A stretch of 18,787 bases of DNA. It comes from Streptomyces rubellomurinus. GTDB lineage: Bacteria; Actinomycetota; Actinomycetes; Streptomycetales; Streptomycetaceae. How positions within the stretch are numbered: position 1 is the stretch's first letter; every line of letters begins with the position of its first letter. Positions 13,198-18,787 of the stretch are shown here, in pieces. The stretch is from positions 1-18,787 of the forward strand of contig NZ_JZKH01000125.1 in NCBI RefSeq assembly GCF_000961885.1, read 5' to 3'. Made by a program: the position numbers and the translations under genes. A model generated the notes under the pieces. That model was given only the letters and a program-made list of their open reading frames with translations, was not told where the DNA came from and did no database searches.

Positions 13198-14244
13198 ATG
13201 GCGCGCATCCGCACCATCAAGCCCGAGTACCCCGTCTCGGAGGACCTCGCCTCGGTCTCCCTGACCGCCGAGCGCACGTTCGTCTGCCTGCTCACCCAGG
13301 CCGACGACGAGGGACGTCACCGCGACAACGCGGCCGTCCTCAACGGCGCCCTGTGGTCGCTGCGGCCCGAGCACACCGCGCTCGACACCGAGGACGAGCT
13401 TCGCCAACTCACCGAGACCGGCCTGATCTGCCGGTACACCGGCTGCGACGGGCGCCAGTACCTGCACGCCACCAAGTGGCACGAGCACCAGAAGATCTCC
13501 CACCCCACCCCCTCGCGCCTGCCCTCCTGCCCCGTCCACGAGCCCGCGGGCTGGTGCGGCAAGTGCAAGGCCAAGGGCAAGGGCTGCGCGCGCCCGGCTC
13601 CGGAGAACTTCCGGAGCCTTCCGGAACCGCTCGCGACCCTCGCGGAGACCGTCCCCGCCCAGCGGCCCTTCTCGGCCGACGCCGAGTCCACCCCCGCAGC
13701 GGCCCTGCCGGTGCCAGATGCGGCAGCTCCGAGCGAAAGTGCAGGTCAGACGGCTTCTCCGGAGTCCCTCCGGAGGGCTCCGGAGAACGTCGTGCCTGGA
13801 CCATGGACCTTGGACCATGGATCTACCCCTGAAGGGGGCGGCTTCGCCGCGCCCACCCCGGCACCCTCGTCGGCAGCACCCGAGCGGGTCGGCCCGGTCC
13901 TGGTCGCCGCGCCCACCGGCAAGCCGTCGGTGAACGCTGGCGACCTGGTGGCCGAGTACGTCGCCGGCTGCCCGAAGCCGGTACCGGCCAACGTGCGCGG
14001 GCACCTCGGCAAGGTCATCAAGGACCTGCTCGACGGCGGCACCGGCGACGACGACATCCGTGCCGGGCTGCGGCTGTACGCGGCGAAGCCGATGAGCCCG
14101 AGCGTGCTGCCGAGCATGGTCCACGAGGCGATCAACGCCCAGCCCGCCGGGGCCACCCGCGCCGGGCAGAGCGCTGCCCGCGCGCCGTACCGGCCCTTCG
14201 CCAACCCGGCCGACGCCCGCGACTACTACGAGGGGGACCTGTGA
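13198..14244 (+). CDS. Replication initiator, phage O-like winged-helix protein
   Basis: A 348-residue protein. The N-terminus M-A-R-I-R-T-I-K-P-E-Y with a following winged helix (1-110, including Q-A-D-D-E-G-R and W-H-E-H-Q-K-I-S-H) is the pattern of replisome-organiser proteins of actinobacterial phages and integrative elements. A cluster C-x3-H-x5-C-x2-C plus a further Cys at about 112-128 may bind metal. The middle (130-235) is a low-complexity Ala/Pro linker, and the C-terminus (240-310) is a small helical domain. It should bind the origin and recruit the helicase loader encoded by the next gene, to which it is coupled by a GTGA overlap. Iteron-like repeats lie within its linker-coding part, as in lambda O. 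Confidence 0.75.
   Translation: MARIRTIKPEYPVSEDLASVSLTAERTFVCLLTQADDEGRHRDNAAVLNGALWSLRPEHTALDTEDELRQLTETGLICRYTGCDGRQYLHATKWHEHQKISHPTPSRLPSCPVHEPAGWCGKCKAKGKGCARPAPENFRSLPEPLATLAETVPAQRPFSADAESTPAAALPVPDAAAPSESAGQTASPESLRRAPENVVPGPWTLDHGSTPEGGGFAAPTPAPSSAAPERVGPVLVAAPTGKPSVNAGDLVAEYVAGCPKPVPANVRGHLGKVIKDLLDGGTGDDDIRAGLRLYAAKPMSPSVLPSMVHEAINAQPAGATRAGQSAARAPYRPFANPADARDYYEGDL
13598..13626 (+). repeat. Candidate origin iterons, cluster 1
   Basis: Three palindromic 8-mers, CTCCGGAG (13598-13605), TTCCGGAG (13609-13616) and TTCCGGAA (13619-13626), start 11 and then 10 bases apart, so they fall on one face of the helix. They lie inside the initiator gene's linker-coding part. Confidence 0.5.
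13757..13785 (+). repeat. Candidate origin iterons, cluster 2
   Basis: Three perfect copies of CTCCGGAG, at 13757-13764, 13768-13775 and 13778-13785, start 11 and 10 bases apart, exactly the spacing of cluster 1 located 159 bases upstream. The reading frame differs between copies, so the pattern is not a simple amino-acid repeat. Confidence 0.55.
13797..13821 (+). repeat. Direct repeat next to iteron cluster 2
   Basis: TGGACCATGGA occurs at 13797-13807 and 13811-13821, each copy containing the palindrome CCATGG. It adjoins the second iteron cluster and is followed by a G/C-rich hairpin around 13834-13855. It could be part of an origin; this is inference from position. Confidence 0.45.
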
Positions 14245-14954
14245 CCGGCCTGCCCAACCCCCGCCGCGCGGACGAGCGTCGCGAGCCGCAGCCGGCCTCC
14301 GGCGCCGTCCTGCGCCTGGAGCGGATGCTGGCCGCCAAGGGCATCGACCCCGACCGGCCGCTGCCCGACACCGACCAGCCCTCCACCGCGCTGGAGCTCG
14401 CCGACCGCCGCATCCCGCCGCGCTACCGCCATGCCGAAGCCGACCACCCGGAGGTCACCACCTGGGTCCAGCAGGTCACCCTGGCCTGCCGACCCGGCCC
14501 CGGCGGCACCCTGGGCATCGCTCAGGGGCCCTCGCTCCTGATCGCCGGACCCACCGGCTCGGGCAAGACCCACCAGGCGTACGGGGCGATCCGCAGCCTG
14601 CTGAAGGCCGGGGTGCGTCTGCGCTGGACCAAGCTCACCGCCACCGAGCTGTACGCCTCCCAGCGGCCCCGCCAGGGCACGGACACCGAGCGGGAGATGC
14701 GCGATCTGATGGCGAGCCCGCTGCTGATCCTCGACGACCTCGGCGCCGCCAAGGCGTCCGAGTGGACCGAGGAGCTGACCCTGCGGCTGGTCGACCACCG
14801 CTACGAGCACCTGCTCCCGACGATCTTCACCACCAACCTGGCGCCCGGCGACATCAAGAACGCCCTCGGCGACCGCACCGCCTCCCGCCTCGCCGAGATG
14901 TGCGAACGCGCCATCCTCACCGGCACCGACCGCCGCAGGCGAACTGCCGCCTGA
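14241..14954 (+). CDS. DnaC/IstB-like AAA+ ATPase, probable helicase loader
   Basis: A 237-residue AAA+ protein. Walker A is G-P-T-G-S-G-K-T at 103-110, Walker B L-L-I-L-D-D-L-G at 161-168, sensor 1 F-T-T-N-L with Asn199, and an arginine-finger-type R-T-A-S-R-L near 213. This is the DnaC/IstB-like pattern. Without a transposase nearby and directly behind an O-like initiator, loading of the replicative helicase at the element's origin is the best reading, analogous to lambda P or DnaC. The GTG at 14241 overlaps the initiator stop (GTGA). The N-terminal 60 residues, basic and Pro-rich, may bind the initiator or helicase. Confidence 0.85.
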   Translation: MTGLPNPRRADERREPQPASGAVLRLERMLAAKGIDPDRPLPDTDQPSTALELADRRIPPRYRHAEADHPEVTTWVQQVTLACRPGPGGTLGIAQGPSLLIAGPTGSGKTHQAYGAIRSLLKAGVRLRWTKLTATELYASQRPRQGTDTEREMRDLMASPLLILDDLGAAKASEWTEELTLRLVDHRYEHLLPTIFTTNLAPGDIKNALGDRTASRLAEMCERAILTGTDRRRRTAA

Positions 14955-15073
14955 CCGGCGCCGGTGCCCAGCGCACCCCGGCCGGTGCGCCGACCTCCCC
15001 GAACTTCACCCCACCACCGCCTCGCCGCTTCGCCACGCCCGCCTGCGGCGAGGCCACCCCTGGAGCACCACCC

Positions 15074-16006
15074 TTGACCACCATCGCGATACCCCCTGCC
15101 CACACTCCGACCGTCCGGGTCACCCTCTGGGACCGCCTCGCCGTCGCCCTGCTCGGCGTCCTCGGTTTCGTCCTGTCCTACGACGCCCTGCGGCAGATGG
15201 CCGGCGCTACCCACGTCCGCGGCCCGCTCACCTACCTCTTCCCGATCATCATCGACGGTTTCATCGCCTACGGCGTCCGGGCCCTGCTCGTCCTGCGCGA
15301 GGCTCGCTGGCCCGCCCGCGCCTACGCCTGGACGCTCTTCGCCGGAGCGACCGCGACCAGTGTCTGGGCCAATGCCCTGCACGCTGTCCGCCTCAACCAA
15401 CTGCCTTCCACCGGCAGCGGGCTGAGGCTGACCGACACGGTTGTCGGTGTCCTGTCCACCCTCGCCCCGCTCGCCCTCGGCGGCGCCGTCCACCTGTACA
15501 TCCTGATCGCCCGCCACGGCCACGACACCGCGAGCGCTCCCGCTGAGCAGAACGCCGTTCCGCGCACCGCGACTTCGCCCGACCCTGAACCGGAGCTCCG
15601 GCCGGAACGGGCGGAGGACCGCAGCGACGAGAACGCGCTCCTGACGCTCCTGTCCGCCGCCGGACTTCTGCCCGCCGAGTGGCGCGACGCGCTGCCCGAT
15701 CCCGAACCGGCAGAAGCTGACGGCCAACCGGCCGATGCCCCGGACACCCGGGCCGAAGCCTCCGGAGGCGCTGGCGGGGCGGAGAACAAGCCGATCGGGC
15801 GTCCGCCGGGCGCGCCGATGGAACGGCTGCTGGAGGTGGGCCGCGCGGCGGTCGCTGCCGAGGGGCGTCTCACCCGCGCGATCGTCGAACAGGCCGTGCG
15901 CGAAGCCGGCCTTCCGCTCGGCAGTACCCGCCTCACCGAGCTGATGCGAAAGCTCCGCGAGGAGCAAGCCGACGAACAGAACCCTCCGCACCCCGAGGCC
16001 GGCTGA
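15074..16006 (+). CDS. DUF2637 membrane protein
   Basis: A 310-residue protein with four predicted membrane helices at about 20-38, 52-74, 83-103 and 123-146, including Y-L-F-P-I-I-I-D-G-F and A-N-A-L-H-A, features of DUF2637 proteins common on Streptomyces plasmids and integrative elements. The C-terminal half is cytoplasmic: an acidic Pro/Ala linker (150-260), then a helical, winged-helix-like segment (265-300) with R-L-T-R-A-I-V-E-Q-A-V-R-E-A-G. The start is assigned to TTG 15074, 8 bases after GGAG; no in-frame ATG or GTG fits better. It lies 119 bases after the ATPase gene, in the same direction. A role in transfer or membrane anchoring is inferred only from neighbourhood. Confidence 0.75.
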   Translation: MTTIAIPPAHTPTVRVTLWDRLAVALLGVLGFVLSYDALRQMAGATHVRGPLTYLFPIIIDGFIAYGVRALLVLREARWPARAYAWTLFAGATATSVWANALHAVRLNQLPSTGSGLRLTDTVVGVLSTLAPLALGGAVHLYILIARHGHDTASAPAEQNAVPRTATSPDPEPELRPERAEDRSDENALLTLLSAAGLLPAEWRDALPDPEPAEADGQPADAPDTRAEASGGAGGAENKPIGRPPGAPMERLLEVGRAAVAAEGRLTRAIVEQAVREAGLPLGSTRLTELMRKLREEQADEQNPPHPEAG

Positions 16007-16379
16007 CCGGCCCTGTCGGTCAGCCGGACACCGACTTCTGCCGACCCAGAGCCGCACTCGGCAGAAGGCCACCGCCGCCCGGTCAGTGCACCCGGCCGGA
16101 CTCGACTCGCACCGCGGACACCAGTCCCATGTGGCGTTCGGTCCCGGGAAGGCCGCGCCTGACGCACCGCCCATACCTGCGAATTCCGGCATGGCCAAAC
16201 CGGCAACCACCCGGACACTGCCCACCCACAAGCTCACCAGCCCGAATCGCCAGCCGCCACCGAGGAACGACACGCGTGAACGCCGTCCGACGAACCCTGC
16301 ACAGCCTGCTCGGGAAGCCCGTAAGCTCCCAGGACCGCAACGGAGTTGACCACCTCCACAACAACAGCGGAGCAAGCGA
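16007..16379 (+). other. Non-coding region upstream of oriT and mobC
   Basis: About 370 bases where I find no supported gene. One frame stays open from 16129 into mobC, but its translation lacks family similarity and crosses the candidate oriT. A TTGACC (16346-16351) could be a -35 box for the mob genes, although no good -10 follows at 16-19 bases. The segment is less Arg/Pro-biased in translation than true genes here. Confidence 0.4.
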
Positions 16380-16414
16380 GTGCGTACGGGGCCCCTATGG
16401 GGCCACGCACGCGA
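16376..16414 (+). other. Candidate origin of transfer (oriT)
   Basis: An inverted repeat of two blocks: GTGCGT (16380-16385) pairs with ACGCAC (16405-16410), and GGCCCC (16390-16395) pairs with GGGGCC (16399-16404) around TAT, with a 4-base ACGG bulge. GCGA flanks both ends. It lies 20-60 bases upstream of mobC, the usual place for the relaxosome site. A terminator is the alternative, but there is no T tract and it precedes rather than follows a gene. Confidence 0.5.
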
Positions 16415-16434
16415 ACGCCCCCGCCCAGGAGGGC

Positions 16435-16980
16435 GTGGACGAGCCGGCGCTGCCGAGGGCGGCAGCACCGGGGCTTCACCGCGGGGGCGCGGCGAAGGAG
16501 GAGGAGACGCCCGCCGTCGAGCCGCTCGCGCTCGCCCCAGCTGAGCGTGCCGCTCGTGCCAGCACGCGTCGTCCCAAGCGCCGCCGACGCGACAACGAGA
16601 ACCCCAAGACGAAGAAGCTCGGCTTTCGCTGCACCGCCGAGCGCGAAGCGCAGATCAAGCGGCTCGCGCGGGAAGCCGGCCTGAACCTGGCCGATTACCT
16701 GGAACGCCAGGCTCTGACCACCGGCGGGGCCGACGCAGTAACCCGTGACGAGCAGCTGGACGAGGCCGTGCAGGAGCTCAGCGATACCCGGTTCCAGCTC
16801 GCCCGAGTCGGCGGCAACCTCAACCAGATCAGCTTCCACCTCAACGCTTTCATCGGCATCGAGCATGGTCCCGCGCAGGCCACCCTGGACAAGGCCACGC
16901 ACCTGGTGGCCGCAACCAGCCGGGCCATCGCCCAGGTCGACGCCTCGGCGATGCGCATAGCGAAGGCTGGCCGCCGGTGA
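16435..16980 (+). CDS. mobC: Relaxosome accessory protein MobC
   Basis: A 181-residue protein. The first 60 residues are a low-complexity Ala/Gly/Arg tail ending in a basic patch (R-R-P-K-R-R-R-R-D). Then comes the MobC core: K-L-G-F-R-C-T-A-E-R-E-A-Q-I-K-R-L-A (ribbon-helix-helix-like), G-L-N-L-A-D-Y-L-E-R-Q-A-L and the conserved L-A-R-V-G-G-N-L-N-Q-I-S-F-H-L-N. MobC proteins bind oriT and help the relaxase open the nick site. GTG 16435 is preceded by AGGAGG, though only two bases away, so the exact start is uncertain; upstream starts would run through the oriT repeat. Its TGA overlaps the relaxase GTG. Confidence 0.85.
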   Translation: MDEPALPRAAAPGLHRGGAAKEEETPAVEPLALAPAERAARASTRRPKRRRRDNENPKTKKLGFRCTAEREAQIKRLAREAGLNLADYLERQALTTGGADAVTRDEQLDEAVQELSDTRFQLARVGGNLNQISFHLNAFIGIEHGPAQATLDKATHLVAATSRAIAQVDASAMRIAKAGRR

Positions 16981-18734
16981 TCACCACTGCCCGCTCGGGC
17001 AAGAACACGTTCAAGGCGCTGGAGTACCTGTACGGTCCGGGCCGGCGCAACGAGCACACCGACCCGCACCTCGTCGCGTCCTGGGACGGCTTCGCCCCCG
17101 ACCCGGGCCGCGATCCCGAGGCCACCCTGGCCCAGCTGCGGGACGCCCTCGACCTGCACGTCGTGCGCTACGGCAAGCCGATCACCAAGCACGTCTACCA
17201 CCGCATGGTCCGCGCCGACCCCTTCGACCGGAACCTGAGCGACCAGGAGTGGGGCGACATCGCCCGCCGGATCGTGGCCGCCGCCGGCATCGCCCCCGAC
17301 GGCGACCCGGACGGCTGCCGGTGGATCGCCGTGCACCACGGCGACAACCACATCCACATCCTCGCCACCGTGGTCCGCGCCGACCTGACCCAGGCCCGCC
17401 TGCGCGGCGACCAGTACCGGGCCGAGACCGAACTCACCGAGATCGAAAGTCAGTACCGACTCAAGGACCTGTCCGACACCCGAACACCCGAGTACCGGGC
17501 CGCGATTCCCAAGCGCGCCAAGAGCCCTGAGCTGCGCAAGGCCGAGCGCTTGGGCCAGGAGGAGACCGGACGGGCCCGATTGCGAACCGGGGTGCGCCGG
17601 GCCCTGGCCGGCGCCGCCAACCAGGAAGAGTTCCTCGCCCGCCTCAGCACGCAGGGCATCCAGTTCGAGATCCGCCGCCCGCCCTCCGGCGACGCCAACG
17701 GCTACAAGTTCGCCCTGCCCGCCGGAGACCCGGGCGGCCCGGTGTGGTTCTCCGGCAGCCAGCTCGCCGCCGACCTCACCCTGCCCAAGATCCACGAGCG
17801 ATTCGCCATCGGCCTCGACCAGCCCGCCCTCTCGCCCTCGAAGGCCCAGGGACAGCCGGCCATTGTCCGGTACCGGGCCAGCACCACCACCGACCACGCT
17901 GTCACCACAGTCGATGACGACCCCCGCCCCGCTGAGGTCGCAGCGGTGGTCAGCGGCGCGATCGAGGTGCTCGACACCCTCGCCCTCACCAGCCCCGTCC
18001 TGTCCAGGAAGGAGATCAACCAGGCCGCCCGAGCCCTCGAATACACAACCGTCGCCCGCACCCGTGCCGCCCGCGCCGAGGTCCGTGCGATGCGCTCCGC
18101 CGCCCGCGAACTCCTCTACAGCGGTCCCGCCAGCGGAAGCGGCGAGGAGGGAACGGCTGCTGCCACCATGCTGGCCAGCCTGGTCCTGCTCGCGATCGTC
18201 ATCGCCAAGTGGCACGCCGCCCAAGGCCACCAGCGCCAGGCCGAGGCCGCACACACGGCAGCCGCCCATCTTCGCACCGCCTACGGCAGGCACGCCGGAC
18301 GCCCGATCGCCCTGCTCGACACCCAAGGCCGACAACTCCCGGCCCCGGTCCGCGACCGGCACGAGACAGCGGTCCGCCAGGCACTGCCCGCCGACCAAGC
18401 CGTCCGGATCCTCGCCGACGACGGTTGGACGGCACTGGCCGCCACCCTGGCCGAAGCCGAACAGGCAGGCCACGACCCGCAGGCGCTGCTCGCCCACGCC
18501 GCCGGACGACGCGAACTCGCCAGCGCCGACTCGCCTGCCGCAGTCCTGACCTGGCGTATCCGGCGCAACACCCGCCTCCCGGCCCCCGCACCGAAGGCCA
18601 CCGCGGAGGACCACCGCACCAGCGCGGCCCTGGCCCGTAGCACCACCAACCGCACCACCACCAGCACACCGTCCACCGCGGTCACCCCACCGCCGGCGCT
18701 ACCCGTACCCGACCAGGCGCGCCGAACGCGCTAA
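16977..18734 (+). CDS. Relaxase / mobilization nuclease with C-terminal membrane segment
   Basis: A 585-residue relaxase of the Relaxase/Mobilization nuclease family (probably MOBP-type). The N-terminal M-I-T-T-A-R-S-G-K-N-T and L-E-Y-L-Y-G-P-G-R-R-N-E-H carry the likely nucleophile tyrosine (Tyr18 or Tyr20). The three-histidine metal motif is H-H-G-D-N-H-I-H at 120-127. It nicks oriT and stays bound to the 5' end during transfer. After the nuclease domain (to about 210) comes a long Arg/Ala-rich part with one hydrophobic segment at about 396-413 (M-L-A-S-L-V-L-L-A-I-V-I-A), which could tether it to the membrane. The GTG start is coupled to mobC by a GTGA overlap. Full length, followed by a terminator. 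Confidence 0.88.
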   Translation: MITTARSGKNTFKALEYLYGPGRRNEHTDPHLVASWDGFAPDPGRDPEATLAQLRDALDLHVVRYGKPITKHVYHRMVRADPFDRNLSDQEWGDIARRIVAAAGIAPDGDPDGCRWIAVHHGDNHIHILATVVRADLTQARLRGDQYRAETELTEIESQYRLKDLSDTRTPEYRAAIPKRAKSPELRKAERLGQEETGRARLRTGVRRALAGAANQEEFLARLSTQGIQFEIRRPPSGDANGYKFALPAGDPGGPVWFSGSQLAADLTLPKIHERFAIGLDQPALSPSKAQGQPAIVRYRASTTTDHAVTTVDDDPRPAEVAAVVSGAIEVLDTLALTSPVLSRKEINQAARALEYTTVARTRAARAEVRAMRSAARELLYSGPASGSGEEGTAAATMLASLVLLAIVIAKWHAAQGHQRQAEAAHTAAAHLRTAYGRHAGRPIALLDTQGRQLPAPVRDRHETAVRQALPADQAVRILADDGWTALAATLAEAEQAGHDPQALLAHAAGRRELASADSPAAVLTWRIRRNTRLPAPAPKATAEDHRTSAALARSTTNRTTTSTPSTAVTPPPALPVPDQARRTR

Positions 18735-18742
18735 CCAACCCA

Positions 18743-18777
18743 GGTGGGCGGGTACGGTGCCTCCGCACCCGCCCACC
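18743..18777 (+). terminator. Terminator after the relaxase gene
   Basis: GGTGGGCGGGT (18743-18753) pairs perfectly with ACCCGCCCACC (18767-18777) around a 13-base loop that can form a small inner CGG/CCG pair. It starts 9 bases after the relaxase stop. No T tract is seen before the window edge. Confidence 0.7.
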
Positions 18778-18787
18778 GGCCCCCACC

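Larger units (their letters stand above)
2670..18787. mobile_element. Integrative mobilizable element carrying a Wadjet system (left end to window edge)
   Basis: Between tRNA-Phe and the right edge lie, in order, jetABCD, integrase, excisionase, an XRE regulator, an O-like replication initiator, a DnaC-like ATPase, a DUF2637 membrane protein, a candidate oriT, mobC and a relaxase. Integration, replication and mobilization modules are all present, but no FtsK/TraB translocase or type IV secretion gene is seen, which fits an IME. The jet segment looks less GC-extreme than the chromosomal flank. The left boundary at tRNA-Phe is inferred; the right junction is not seen. An alternative is that jetABCD is a neighbouring island and the element proper begins near the integrase. 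Confidence 0.7.

Noticed and set aside
14241..14954. IstB transposition helper of an IS21-like element
   Set aside because: No istA transposase or IS ends are near; coupling to an O-like initiator favours a helicase loader.
16129..16434. Long N-terminal extension of mobC
   Set aside because: It would run through the oriT-like inverted repeat and has no family similarity; a Shine-Dalgarno precedes the internal GTG 16435.
14801..16468. A 555-codon minus-strand frame opposite the DUF2637 gene
   Set aside because: Low-complexity translation antisense to a well-supported gene; no ribosome site.
1..18787. CRISPR array, rRNA genes or insertion sequences
   Set aside because: No regularly spaced identical repeats of CRISPR size, no rRNA sequence and no transposase were seen.

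Overview
The window is high-GC actinomycete DNA, most like Streptomyces or Kitasatospora. The evidence is the strong G/C third-position bias, the many GTG starts, the 1-4 base stop/start overlaps within operons, and several gene families typical of that group. It divides into a chromosomal flank (1 to about 2670) and a mobile element (about 2670 to the right edge, where it may run on).

Chromosomal flank. On the minus strand, a fluoride-exporter operon (crcB, DUF190, crcB) with GTGA overlaps is followed by the start of a lipoprotein gene cut by the window edge. A small zincin-type metallopeptidase gene is divergent from this operon. A tRNA cluster follows: Glu(UUC), Asp(GUC), Phe(GAA), with a promoter in front and an intrinsic terminator behind. 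The Phe tRNA 3' end is the likely attachment site of the element.

Mobile element, left part. Directly after the tRNA terminator and a pair of short direct repeats lies a complete type I Wadjet operon, jetABCD (3152-9796). It encodes an SMC/condensin-like complex with a Toprim nuclease that cleaves foreign circular plasmids. It converges on the integrase gene across a 21-bp-stem hairpin.

Mobile element, control and replication part. The layout resembles the lambda immunity region, although the genes are not close lambda relatives. A leftward xis-int operon and a rightward replication operon (winged-helix O-like initiator, then DnaC-like ATPase) flank an XRE-type regulator. The regulator gene appears to be transcribed as a leaderless mRNA. 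Both outward transcripts carry a matching leader: a hairpin with an identical CUACCAA loop on unrelated stems, a conserved 17-nt block, a second covarying stem, an identical Shine-Dalgarno and a short GTG ORF. I regard this pair of covarying leaders as the most novel signal in the window. Inside the initiator gene are two clusters of three palindromic 8-mers, each spaced 11 and 10 bp, which look like origin iterons.

Mobile element, mobilization part. A DUF2637 membrane protein gene precedes a non-coding stretch with a candidate oriT inverted repeat. mobC and a relaxase gene with the HHxxNHxH motif follow, then a terminator. No FtsK/TraB-type or T4SS transfer gene is visible, so within this window the element looks integrative and mobilizable (IME) rather than self-transmissible. 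All functional calls come from reading motifs and recalling families; no database search was run.
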